DNA of 64,000 bases from Haematococcus lacustris (lineage: Eukaryota; Chlorophyta; Chlorophyceae; Chlamydomonadales; Haematococcaceae), in the NCBI GenBank assembly GCA_030144725.1, contig JASKMD010000012.1, positions 9,154,928 to 9,218,927 on the forward strand, read 5' to 3'. This document shows positions 31,761-42,376 of this stretch, in pieces; positions within the stretch are counted from its first letter, which is position 1; every line of letters begins with the position of its first letter. A program made the position numbers and the translations under genes. The notes under the pieces were generated by a model. It did not search any database and was not told the origin of the DNA. It worked only from the letters and a program-made list of their open reading frames with translations.

Positions 31761-34343
31761 GTGAGTGGCTATCCCTGTGCAGGTATGTGGCTCCCTCTAC
31801 TTAGCTTAACCACTGGCGTGCCTTTTGTGCTGCTGTAGGATTAATGGTCTTACCTCTTCCCTTTGCCACCACCACCTCCAAGTCCGTCGTCGCACATGCC
31901 TTGACATACTCCCTACCGTACCTTGCAGCCTACCTCGCAGCCTACCGTACCTTGCAGCCTACCTCACAGCCTCCCTCCCTCCCTCCCGACCTACTCCCTC
32001 CCTCCCTCCCTCCCTTCCTCCCTCCCTTCCTCTCCTTTCCCTTCCCCCTAGCTGATTGCAGGTGTAATGGGCACCTCCCCTTCCCTCTACACTATACAAC
32101 CACCCCCTCCCAGTTTGACATTACATTCCCCCCCTCCCTCAACCTCACCCTCACCCTCACCCTGGCAGTTTCACCACTTTCACCTCTCCCCAACCCCTGC
32201 TTCCCCCCTCCCCGTCACCTCCCCCCTGGCATCCCAGCCCCCTCCCTTACCCCAGCAGACAGAAGAGAGCCCACCCCACCCTTAACGCTCAACCCTACCC
32301 TGGCTCTTCCACCCCCACCACTAACAACACCACTCCAAAAGGTAAGAGCCAACTCCACTCCAAGGTAAGAGCCAACAGGGAGCCAACATGGCGCAGCATG
32401 GAGCAGCACGGCGTTAGCGGTGAGTGGGTCGCGTGTTTGTTGCAGGTCTGATGATCCCACCTTCACCCCCCACCCCCACCCTCACCCTCACCTTCACGCC
32501 CAGCCCAGCCCAGCCCAGCCCAGCCCTGCCCTACTCTCCCACCCTGCACTTCCTACTGAGGTGAGGACAAAGGATGGTGGGTTGTAATGGAGGGCTGCTA
32601 CACCTGCCCCTCCATCTGCCAGCTCTACATCTCCCTACTCTATGGGTGAGTGCATCCAGTACCCATGTCCCATGTTTGCTTCCGTTGACAAATCGTCACA
32701 CCGTTGCCGCAGGTCTTGCGCGCCTACACCTGAGACTATCAATGCCCTCCCTCCCTTCTTCCCCACTTCTCTCGCCCTCCCCATGGACCTCCCCTTCCCT
32801 TCCCTCCCATTCCCTCCTCTACCTCCCCTCCCGCGCTTCTCCATCATCCCGTCCCCCTCTTGGTCCTATTACCCCCTCCAGCAACAACAGCAACCTTCTT
32901 CCCCTTCTGCCTCCTCACCCTCACCATCTACACACAAACAGTTTCAGCGGGCGCTAGCAGGTCAACTTGGGATCACGCAAAAGGTGAGTGCATGTATGTG
33001 GCACCCTGTACATACCCTAACCGCTAGCATGCCCCTTGTCCCGTTGCAGGATTGATCATCACACCCTTCCCCTTTTCCTCCCCTTTCCCACGCCCACCAC
33101 CATCGCCAAGCTGGTCGTCCCTCCACATCCACCTCTCCCCACCCCCACTTCCACCCTCCCCGTCACCTCTCCCCTGACATCCCAGCAACCAAGAGAAAGC
33201 CCACCCCATCCACCCTCTTGCCACTACCACCACCCCCCCCCTCCCTTCTCCCTCTCCCTCTCTCCCATGCTTGTCAAGCCTAACCTTCCCCTCTCCCACC
33301 CTTCGATTGACGTGGCATCGCAGCCCCCTCCTCACCCCACCTTCCCTTCCCTACACACTACTACACACCCCACCACAGCCCCAACCCACTGGCGCATGGG
33401 ATATGTTGCCAGGGGTGAGCAGGTAGGAGGCCAGGAGGACCACAAAGGTGAGGCCGCGGTGATAGCTAACACAGTGCACAGCCTGGTCACCCTACCGCAC
33501 GTGCACGCCCCTTGGTTGCAGGTCTGATGGGCAACTCCCCTCCCCTTCCCTATTCCCGATACACCATCCATCAACACATTTCCCCCTCCCCCTCCCCTGC
33601 CCCCGCCCCCGCCCCACCCCTACCCCCGCCCAGCTACACCCCAGCTACACCTCCAACTACACCGTCATAGTCACCTGGAGCCACAGCTGTGTACGGCAGC
33701 CTGGAGCCATGCCCATCTACACATCACACCTCCAGCCATGCCAATCCACACACCACAAGCTGTAGCTGCACCGTAGCCTTAGCAGGCAGGGGTCAGTCGC
33801 TGTGTGGTGAGTGTTGTTGTTGCTGCTTCTGCTACATCTGACAACCCGTTCCACCCTTGCTCACGTCTCTCTCCACTCACTTGGCTGCAGGTCTGATGGG
33901 CCTTTCCCCTCCTCTTTCCTTTCCCATATACAACCACCTCCTTCCAGTTCATCGGCACGCTTCCCCCATCCCCATCCCCCTGCCCCCCCTACCCCCCTGC
34001 CCCCAGCCCCCTGCCCCCATCGACTGGGGCACAACTCCTTGTACTCTAGCAAGCACATTAAGACCCACTCCTTGTACCCGCTCCTCCCCCCGCCCCCTGC
34101 AACCTGCAGCCACAGCTATGTCAGGCAGCCTTGAGCCATGCCATCTACACCCAAACCGCCAGCCATGCCCATCCACACACCACAATGTTGAAGCTGCACC
34201 GTAGCCTTAGCGGGCCGGTCGCTGTGCGGTGAGTGATGTTGCTCTTGTTTGCATGCAGTAGGAGCGCGAAAAGAGTACCATAGCGTGCCCCCTCTGCACA
34301 CCTTGCCAGGCAAGTGCCACTTCATCCCAACCACCCCTGCTCC

Positions 34344-34370
<27 letters not shown>
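31761..34370 (+). repeat. Block of intron-like polypyrimidine modules, plus orientation
   Basis: Same modules as 28850-30960 but in the opposite orientation: donor-like GGTGAGTG at about 31764, 32421, 32644, 32981, 33810 and 34229, acceptor-like TGCAGGTCTGATG or CGCAGGTCTTG 60-120 bp later, then C/T-rich stretches. 33450-33560 matches 29570-29665 and 32643-32720 matches 30720-30800 in reverse complement. The order of modules is not a perfect mirror, so this is two arrays rather than one simple inverted repeat. Frames through it are Pro/Ser/Leu low complexity. Confidence 0.65.
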
Positions 34371-34375
<5 letters not shown>

Positions 34376-34377
<2 letters not shown>

Positions 34378-36472
34378 CAATACTGGTTCGTGGACCAGTA
34401 CTGGTTCGTGCGACCAGTACTGGTTCGAGTGACCAGTACTGGTTCATGGACCAGTACTGGTTCGTGGACCAGTACTGGTTCGAGTGACCAGTACTGGTTC
34501 GAGTGACCAGTACTGGTTCATGGACCAGTACTGGTTCGTGGACCAGTACTGGTTCGAATGACCAGTACTGGTTCGAGTGACCAGTACTGGTTCATGGACC
34601 AGTACTGGTTCATGGACCAGTACTGGTTCGAATGACCAGTACGGGTTCGAGTGACCAGTACTGGTTCGTGGACCAGTACTGGTTCGTGCGACCAGTACTG
34701 GTTCGAGTGACCAGTACTGGTTCGTGGACCAGTACTGGTTCGAATGACCAGTACTGGTTCGAATGACCAGTACTGGTTCGAGTGACCAGTACTGGTTCAT
34801 GGACCAGTACTGGTTCGTGGACCAGTATTGGTTCGTGCGACCAGTACTGGTTCGAGTGACCAGTACTGGTTCGAGTGACCAGTACTGGTTCATGCGACCA
34901 GTACTGGTTCGAATGACCAGTACTGGTTCGAGTGACCAGTACTGGTTCATGGACCAGTACTGGTTCGTGGACCAGTACTGGTTCGTGCGACCAGTACTGG
35001 TTCGAGTGACCAGTACTGGTTCGAGTGACCAGTACTGGTTCATGCGACCAGTACTGGTTCGAATGACCAGTACTGGTTCGAGTGACCAGTACTGGTTCAT
35101 GGACCAGTACTGGTTCGTGGACCAGTACTGGTTCGAATGACCAGTACTGGTTCGAGTGACCAGTACTGGTTCATGGACCAGTACTGGTTCATGGACCAGT
35201 ACTGGTTCGAATGACCAGTACGGGTTCGAGTGACCAGTACTGGTTCATGGACCAGTACTGGTTCGTGCGACCAGTACTGGTTCGAGTGACCAGTACTGGT
35301 TCATGGACCAGTACTGGTTCGTGGACCAGTACTGGTTCGAATGACCAGTACTGGTTCGAGTGACCAGTACTGGTTCGTGCGACCAGTACTGGTTCGAATG
35401 ACCAGTACTGGTTCGAGTGACCAGTACTGGTTCATGGACCAGTACTGGTTCGTGGACCAGTACTGGTTCGAATGACCAGTACTGGTTCGAGTGACCAGTA
35501 CTGGTTCATGGACCAGTACTGGTTCGTGCGACCAGTACTGGTTCGAGTGACCAGTACTGGTTCGTGGACCAGTACTGGTTCGTGCGACAAGTACTGGTTC
35601 GAGTGACCAGTACTGGTTCATGGACCAGTACTGGTTCGTGGACCAGTACTGGTTCGTGCGACCAGTACTGGTTCGAGTGACCAGTACTGGTTCATGGACT
35701 AGTACTGGTTCGTGGACCAGTACTGGTTCGTTCGACCAGTACTGGTTCGAGTGACCAGTACTGGTTCGAGTGACCAGTACTGTTTCATGGACCAGTACTG
35801 GTTCGTGGACCAGTACTGGTTCGTGCGACCAGTACTGGTTCGAGTGACCAGTACTGGTTCATGGACCAGTACTGGTTCGTGGACCAGTACTGGTTCGTGC
35901 GACCAGTACTGGTTCGAGTGACCAGTACTGGTTCATGGACCAGTACTGGTTCGTGGACCAGTACTGGTTCGAGTGACCAGTACTGGTTCGAGTGACCAGT
36001 ACTGGTTCATGGACCAGTACTGGTTCGTGGACCAGTACTGGTTCGAATGACCAGTACTGGTTCGAGTGACCAGTACTGGTTCATGGACCAGTACTGGTTC
36101 GTGCGACCAGTACTGGTTCGAGTGACCAGTACTGGTTCATGGACCAGTACTGGTTCATGGACCAGTACTGGTTCGTGCGACCAGTACTGGTTCGAGTGAC
36201 CAGTACTGGTTCATGGACCAGTACTGGTTCGTGGACCAGTACTGGTTCGTGCGACCAGTACTGGTTCGAGTGACCAGTACTGGTTCGAGTGACCAGTACT
36301 GGTTCATGGACCAGTACTGGTGCGTGGACCAGTACTTGTTCTTGCAACCAGTACTGGTTCGAGTGATTAGTACTGGTTCGTGGACCAGTACTGGTTCGTT
36401 GACCAGTACTGTTTTGTGCAACCAGTACTGGTTCGAGTGACCAGTACTGGTTCGTGCAACCAGTACTGGTTC
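34376..36472. repeat. CCAGTACTGG palindrome array 3 (2.1 kb)
   Basis: More than 100 units of 18-19 bp: ACCAGTACTGGTTC plus one of a few linkers (GTGCG, GAGTG, ATGG, GTGG, GAATG). The linkers occur in recurring orders, suggesting higher-order units of about 130-200 bp. Core mutations are rare (AATACTGG at the left edge, TACGGG, TACTGT, TATTGG) and increase near the right edge, as usual for arrays kept uniform by unequal exchange. Confidence 0.96.
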
Positions 36473-37140
36473 AGTGCAGGGGCTGGAGCTTAAACGACTA
36501 CCTTCATTACATTGAGGTCGTCTTGAATTATAAGGGAGTGAGATAGAGGACGGATGGAGTGTCTTGGTAAATGCTACATTGCATGTTGCATAGCGTGCGA
36601 AGCTGTGTACTGTGTAATGGTATAGTGATAGTGGTAGTGATAGTGGTAACAAACACACGTACACAGTAATCTCAATGACATTGCTTAGTGAGTGATAGCA
36701 CATGCAATGTGTTATAGCGTGTTGTCCTCTTGTTGTAATCTGTGCCTATATTGTACCTAACCTAGGCTCCAGCCCTGTACTCGAGCCTTAGCCCTAACCC
36801 TTCGGCTATCATCCACTTTACTGTAAGCATTACTCGCTTCATTCATAGGACTTGACATTATAGAGTGATGTTAACCCTTTACAAGCGCACATGATAGCGC
36901 ACAGCGACTGGACATCGCACATTAGAAAGACTTGGCAGTATGGAGAGTTGTCAACCCATCACAAGCGCACATTGTAGCGCACATCGACTAGACATCGCAC
37001 ATCGCACATCGACGTAGACAGCCGTTGGGGAGCTTCCAACGAAGCGCTAAGACCAGCGATGCAAGTAGTACTATTGGGAAGGCTTGAATGTGATACGCGG
37101 AAACTTTGATATCTCCATGCCCTAACTCTGCCAAAGCTGA
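36473..37140. other. Unique sequence, nothing recognised
   Basis: AT-richer DNA with short direct repeats such as CAAGCGCACAT and AGCGCACA near 36888 and 36962. No supported gene. Confidence 0.5.
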
Positions 37141-37243
37141 CAACCAGTACTGGATGGCAACCAGTACTGGATGCCAACCAGTACTGGTTGAGGTCCAGTA
37201 CTGGTTAGCAACCAGTACTGGACCTCAACCAGTACTGGTTGCC
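37141..37243. repeat. CCAGTACTGG palindrome array 4 (small)
   Basis: Five to six copies of CAACCAGTACTGG with linkers ATGG, ATGC, TTGAGGT and TTAG, some in inverted order (CCAACCAGTACTGGTTG). A diverged outlier of the family. Confidence 0.9.
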
Positions 37244-38500
37244 TCTCAAAACGGCACGACAGGCCAACGCTCGAATCTCGCCAGCCACTTGGAGTTGATT
37301 TTTTTTTTCAACAGCGTTGGCTTGCTTATGAGCAACTGCAGCCTTCCATCAAAAAAAAAGTACCCTTAGGTGGCACCTATAATGCGATCTTTTCTGCGAG
37401 TGCACGAGCATCAGCGCAGATTTGGGGTGAGGGCCTGGGTGGTGGGCAAAAGCCAGCGTGGTCCTAGCGGCAGTGCACCTACGTGCGCCGCACGGTGTGC
37501 GGATTGGAGGTCAGCTGGCTGGTGGGGGAGGGTGGGGTGGTGCTGAAGCCATGCAGGCTGAGGTGGCTTTGCAGCGGGGCATGCTTGAGCTGAGGGAGGG
37601 TGAGCATGTGAATGATGACTGGTTGGAGGACCCAACAAACCGGGGCCGGCTGTTGCGTAAGGCGCGCCCGAAATAATCTTTAAGATATGACCCCATATGA
37701 TCAAGCATGATGGAATATGATGAAATATAATTAAGCCAAAACTCGCAAAACTCCGTAACCTCATTGCCGTGGTCTCAATCTGGTTTCAACCATGGTCTCA
37801 ATCGTGATCTAATTTTACGGAGAGTAGAGGAGTGTTACTAACTACAACTGAGCGTGGTGCTGGTTTGGAGGACGACAAACCCTCTTTACACTCGGGGTTC
37901 CCAGGTGAGTTAGTGTGGCAATCAGCTACATTGTCCTCTTGACTACAGACCCGGTCATATCACATCTTTAAGCCATCATATTCAGTCATATGACCAATTC
38001 CTCAGCAAGTTATATGATCGGTCGCGCCCTACTGTTGCGCCATGCGGTGCACACCACCAAAGAGATCGAGGCAGCCATGGCAGTCTGAGCCCACCAACCT
38101 AACTCAGGCAAATCAGTAACAGCATTTTTGGGCATTTTGGCCTGAGAATTGGCTCATAGCCCCTACGATGCTACCGTAAGATTGGGGTTCGAACGAAAAT
38201 TCACAAAAATGCCGGGTTGGTGAAATATCGCTAGTGTGTTTTACTGTACCACTCGTTGTGGTGCAGTGAGGCACACTGGGGTATAATGCAAGAGTGTACT
38301 AGACCAGGTGCAGTCCTACACAATGAAAAGCAAACACAATCAAAAGGAACAACGATCTTAAAACCAGTAAAATACCAATGAACTGCCAACATAACTACTT
38401 GTTTCATCATACTACTTATATGCTAATTATGGTGCAGTCTTGCACGATGAGGCTTGGTGTGCACAGTGTTGCAGCAACAGGTATGGCGCAGTACTGCTCC
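37244..38500. other. Intergenic DNA with a small fragment shared with 60.9 kb
   Basis: 37410-37450 (GCGCAGATTTGGGGTGAGGG, then CTGGGTGGTGGGC) matches 60917-60956, downstream of the second copy of the unknown family, so a piece of that element may reside here. The plus frame 37458-37676 ends NDDWLEDPTNRGRLLRKARP; I cannot assign it. 37680-38500 has no recognised gene. Confidence 0.4.
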
Positions 38501-38507
38501 GTAAGGA

Positions 38508-38570
38508 GTAGCTAAGCAATATGTATCTAAATATCAATTATGTAATTCAAGTATTATGGAACATCAGTCT
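38508..38570. repeat. 63-bp segment shared with 49792-49855
   Basis: AAGGAGTAGCTAAGCAATAT through GGAACATCAGTCT is nearly identical at both places, and both break off right after CAGTCTCA. It is probably the end of a transposon family; here its end became the target of the hAT MITE. Confidence 0.7.
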
Positions 38571-38574
38571 CAGG
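38567..38574. repeat. 8-bp target-site duplication GTCTCAGG (left)
   Basis: Repeated exactly at 43265-43272 around the hAT-type MITE. Confidence 0.9.
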
Positions 38575-38632
38575 CAGTGATGGGTAATACAAGATACGTG
38601 TATCGATACCGATACGTATTTTATGTATGATA

Positions 38633-39043
38633 TGTCACAACACATGGCGTGACTAGACACATTGTGTAATGAGGGGTTCTGCCCCATGACATGGACCTTA
38701 GCCTAAACTGAGCATTTGAGGTGTTGAGTGTGGCCGACTGCCCTTGAGGGGTTTCCTAAGTTGCGATCTGGGTTGTGATCTGAGCCAAGCAGAGACGTGT
38801 CTTGCTGACTCAATGCATGGGGAAATGCTTGGACTGTGCCGGACTTTAGTATTTGAGCCTTGTTGTGTTGCTGCCTTGGCAGCTTGAGATACCTCACGTC
38901 ACCCGCATTGTGTCAGCGGCAGAGGCACTCCCCAAGCCCCAGTGTAACAAGGGAACCGTGTGGAATCAGCCCACGTCTTTCCTGTCTGCTCAGCTCCCGG
39001 CGCACTCAACCCGGGCCGGCTCGGGCGGCGAAACCCCAGACTA
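38633..39043 (+). repeat. Split repeat A1
   Basis: 411 bp beginning TGTCACAACACATGGCGTG, repeated as A2 at 42418-42828 with no difference noticed. Identity of the copies suggests recent activity. Confidence 0.9.
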
Positions 39044-39070
39044 TCTCAAGCTAAGTGGTCCGCGCGGCAT

Positions 39071-40585
39071 ATGAGCTCAATGTCCGTGGACGGATCTTCC
39101 TATGCAGCTGACGCGGCCGGTTCGGTGAACGGCCCCACTATCGGAAGCCGTTTCAGCCCTTCTGCGCCGCCCGTCAAGCACCCTCTGCCATCGTCCGGCA
39201 CGGTGCTGCTGCCCTATGAGCTGGACCGCTCGTTTCAGTGCGTCCAGAGCTCCCTCCAAGTCTTGTGCAACGATGCGGAACTCTGGGGCGGCAGTGCGCT
39301 CCAGCTCGTCCTCCGCAAGCTGCCTAGCCGCGCATCTGCGGCTTTTTCCGACGGCTTTGTCAAGCCCTCCGTTGTCCAGGAGTACCAGCGTCGATACGAG
39401 GAGCTTCCCAGCGACCAGGCCTGGGACGCGGACTACTGCATCGCCATGTTCCTTGACATCGTGCGGGACGACCTCTCGGACCCCGTGCTCCTGAAGCAGC
39501 ACGTCCAGGGTGTGCAGCTGGGCGACGTGGGTGACAGCGGCCGCACCGAGGCCCCGCGCTCGCTGAAGGCGCGCATGGCACCTCAATTGGTGCGCATGGC
39601 TGAGGAGGGTCACCTCAGCCGCCTCTGTGCTGTCAACCTGTTTTTGCATGCCCTCATGCCCCACCCTCGTCACGTGCTCCACAGCCAGGGCCAGCACCTG
39701 GTGCAGCGCAGCAAGGTGACCTATGCACGGCTCCCTAAGCCCCCTCACTCTCAAGACTCGGTTGAGCTTGCCCTTGGCCGCGCTGAAGCTGCCGCAACCC
39801 AGGTGTATGAGGAGCTCATTGGCATGCTGCAGCTGGAGCAGGCAGCTGGGAAGCCGCTCAACGCACCTGCGGGCGTCAACGCCGCTGAGCTGTTGGGACA
39901 AGTAAAGGGAGGTAACCCCACGGCTGTCAAGGCAGCCCAACGCCTAGTCAAGCAGCTTGGCAGCGCCCTCACCGCCCAGGGTGCACCTCCGGCACCAACC
40001 AGGCCTCCTGCGCCTCACCTGTCCTGGTGTGAGGGTCACCAGCGCTGGACTAGTCACAGCACTGCTGAATGTCACCTGCTCAAGCAACAGCAGCCGCAGG
40101 CAGCGCCCGCCCCCACTCCAGCCCACCCCCACTCCCACGGTGCAGCCGCCAGCTCGCAGCCCATTGACCCGGCCCTGTATGAGCAGTTCAGGTTGTTCAT
40201 GGCTTCCCGCTCACCTGCTGCTGCCCCGCCACTGCGCGCTCACACCGTCGTGCAGTCAAGAAGCGGGCCATCCTGGGGTCGCCCACGCTGTGACCACTGC
40301 GCGCTCACACCGTCGTGCAGTCAAGAAGCGGGCCATCCTGGGGTCGCCCACGCTGTGACCACTGCGGCAAAGACGGGCACACCAAGGAGCGGTGCTTCAG
40401 CAAGCACCCCGAACTGCGCCCGGCCCAGTGGGGTCAGCCCGGGCCTGCGCACTCCCTCGCTGCCGTACCTGGCGTGGGTGAGGACGAGGATGAGGATGAG
40501 GACGCAGCCCTACACAGCCTCACCAACATGCCCATCACCAGCGTCAGCACTGCCTTTGATGCCATGCGCCACGCCATTGCCCTAG
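39071..40585 (+). CDS. Gag-like protein of the split-repeat element
   Basis: Start ATG at 39071 (MSSMSVDGSS), just after A1; an upstream ATG at 38960 lies inside A1. About 504 aa. Residues around FQCVQSSLQVLCNDAELWGG to LMPHPRHVL are predicted helical and capsid-like, without a named domain that I recognise. A 65-bp tandem duplication (40231-40295 and 40296-40360) shifts the frame before the zinc knuckle, so this frame ends in an artificial tail. The frame from 40315 carries the rest. Confidence 0.75.
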   Translation: MSSMSVDGSSYAADAAGSVNGPTIGSRFSPSAPPVKHPLPSSGTVLLPYELDRSFQCVQSSLQVLCNDAELWGGSALQLVLRKLPSRASAAFSDGFVKPSVVQEYQRRYEELPSDQAWDADYCIAMFLDIVRDDLSDPVLLKQHVQGVQLGDVGDSGRTEAPRSLKARMAPQLVRMAEEGHLSRLCAVNLFLHALMPHPRHVLHSQGQHLVQRSKVTYARLPKPPHSQDSVELALGRAEAAATQVYEELIGMLQLEQAAGKPLNAPAGVNAAELLGQVKGGNPTAVKAAQRLVKQLGSALTAQGAPPAPTRPPAPHLSWCEGHQRWTSHSTAECHLLKQQQPQAAPAPTPAHPHSHGAAASSQPIDPALYEQFRLFMASRSPAAAPPLRAHTVVQSRSGPSWGRPRCDHCALTPSCSQEAGHPGVAHAVTTAAKTGTPRSGASASTPNCARPSGVSPGLRTPSLPYLAWVRTRMRMRTQPYTASPTCPSPASALPLMPCATPLP

Positions 40586-42255
40586 CTGCTGCTGCTGAGC
40601 GCCCACTCAACTTCGTGCCCGGCGGTGCCACCACCCATGCCCTGCCCGCCTCACGTGTTGCACCCCGTGACACCAGCAGTAGCAGCAGCAGCAGCAGCAG
40701 CAGCAAGGTACCCATGCAGCTAGAGGGTCAGGCTGACATCACGGACACTGTGCGCACCCTAGTGCAACAGGTGTCCACTTTGCAGCAAAACTTGCTTGCC
40801 ATGGAGGCCCACATGGCTCAGCTGAGGGCAGAGCGACCTCTCGCCCAGGCTGTTGCTTCTGCCACCGGCACCGCAGCTCAGCAGCCCATCTCTGTGCCGC
40901 AGTCTGCTGCCCTTGCCGCTGCTGGCCCGGCCCAGCCGGCCTCCAGCCTGCGTGCCCTCCCCTTTGCTGCCAACCCCAGCGTGTGCGCAGGCCTCAGTGT
41001 CCTAGACCGGCACGGTACTCCCCATGCCCTACCCGGCGTCATGCTCGACTCTGGCTCAGGCGCACAGCTGATCACCGCCAGCCTGGCCCGCCAGCTGAAG
41101 CTCGAGGTTCTCCCCTCCCAGCAGCGCATCATCCAGAGCGGGGGCACCGCCTTCCAAACGCAAGGAGCGGCTGTGGTGGAGGTGGGCCTTGCCTTAGGCA
41201 CACCCTATGCTGCCAGGTCGCGCCACCGCTTCCAGGTCGTGGCAGACAGCACCAGCCTGCCCTATGACCTGCTGGTCGGCAACGAGATCCTCTTCCGCCA
41301 CGGCATCCAGCTAGATCTGGTGGGTCGTTTGCTCAGCTACGCTCCCCGGCTGTTCAGCCACAACGAGACCCAGCCACGCCATGCTCTGCCCATGTACTTT
41401 GAGCCACCAGCTGAGTGGTCCAGTGGCCAGCTGCTGAGTCAGACCAGCGTGATTGCTACATCCTTGGTGGCCAGCCCTTACCCCGTTACCAATGCCCCCC
41501 CAACCCCGCCGGCTCAGCTGTCTGCCTTGCAGCCCTCCACGCAGGATGCTGTGTCAGAAACCGGTATCAGTGGTTGTGAAGAGTCTGTGACTGAGGCGGG
41601 TACTGGCCCCTCCAATTGGGCAGCAATCCCTGCTGCTTACCCCACATCCCTCATGAGCTATGCCCTGCCATTGCGCTTCAATGCCAGAGACGCCTGGCCC
41701 GGCCTGAGCAGTATGGTCGAGACCTCTTTGGCAGCTCACCCTGAGCCTACTAGCCATGCGCCCCTTTGGGCAAGCGTGACCAGCACAGCGCACAGCGAAG
41801 GGGAGCATGGCAGCAGTGGTCACACCGGCGTGAGCTACCTGGGGGCTCCAGGGGCACAGTCAAGTGCGATCAGCGCCGCCCCTGGCTGCAGCCATGCCCC
41901 CAGCGTTGCGGAGGACACTCCCAGCCCGGAAATCAGGGGTCCTGCCTGGGAACCTCGCAGCAAGCCCAGCCACGGCACGAATAGACCACAACTGCCAGCC
42001 CGCTCCCCCAGACACCAAGCGCTGGGCCTAGGAGCCGCACGCCGCCACGCCCGGCAGCAGCTGCGCACCAAGCCCCCGCCCGAAGGCACCAGCTGGGCTA
42101 CCGCCGGCCGGGAACTGCTCACCACTTTGCGCACCGTCACAGCCCTGCTGCCCACGCTGCATGCGTGCCCACCCAATGAGCTGCCAGCCGTTCTAGCGCT
42201 ACCCTTTACAGCATTCTCTCAGTGTCACGGGGGGTTTAGGCATGGATGGGGTTAG
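40315..42255 (+). CDS. Zinc knuckle plus retropepsin-like protein of the split-repeat element
   Basis: About 646 aa. A CCHC knuckle CDHCGKDGHTKERC is near the N-terminus, followed by an acidic Glu/Asp stretch and a poly-Ser tract. An aspartic protease-like region has VMLDSGSGAQLITASLA (DSG catalytic triad) and a downstream LLVGNEILFRHGIQLD that fits the flap/LLG region of retropepsins. The C-terminal third is low-complexity Pro/Ser/Ala. It begins within the duplicated 65-bp segment and overlaps the previous frame; one duplication fewer would give a single Gag-protease frame. Confidence 0.75.
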   Translation: MQSRSGPSWGRPRCDHCGKDGHTKERCFSKHPELRPAQWGQPGPAHSLAAVPGVGEDEDEDEDAALHSLTNMPITSVSTAFDAMRHAIALAAAAERPLNFVPGGATTHALPASRVAPRDTSSSSSSSSSSKVPMQLEGQADITDTVRTLVQQVSTLQQNLLAMEAHMAQLRAERPLAQAVASATGTAAQQPISVPQSAALAAAGPAQPASSLRALPFAANPSVCAGLSVLDRHGTPHALPGVMLDSGSGAQLITASLARQLKLEVLPSQQRIIQSGGTAFQTQGAAVVEVGLALGTPYAARSRHRFQVVADSTSLPYDLLVGNEILFRHGIQLDLVGRLLSYAPRLFSHNETQPRHALPMYFEPPAEWSSGQLLSQTSVIATSLVASPYPVTNAPPTPPAQLSALQPSTQDAVSETGISGCEESVTEAGTGPSNWAAIPAAYPTSLMSYALPLRFNARDAWPGLSSMVETSLAAHPEPTSHAPLWASVTSTAHSEGEHGSSGHTGVSYLGAPGAQSSAISAAPGCSHAPSVAEDTPSPEIRGPAWEPRSKPSHGTNRPQLPARSPRHQALGLGAARRHARQQLRTKPPPEGTSWATAGRELLTTLRTVTALLPTLHACPPNELPAVLALPFTAFSQCHGGFRHGWG

Positions 42256-42376
42256 GCCCACCATGGCCTGCCCGTAGCGAGACCCACAGTGCCATGACCA
42301 TTGTTGCAACCCTGCTGTGACCTGTACCTCTTTAGTGCACTGCGTTTCTGTGCCACCAACTTGTGCACTGGGGGGA

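Noticed and set aside
29246..33696. Pro/Ser/Leu-rich proteins over the polypyrimidine modules
   Set aside because: Low-complexity translation of C/T-rich DNA with no domain; treated as intron-like modules instead.
34444..36440. Asn-Gln-Tyr-Trp-Ser repeat proteins
   Set aside because: Palindromic array translated in arbitrary frames.
26447..36472. CRISPR-like array
   Set aside because: Repeats and linkers are both repetitive, there are no unique spacers and no cas genes, and the context is eukaryotic.
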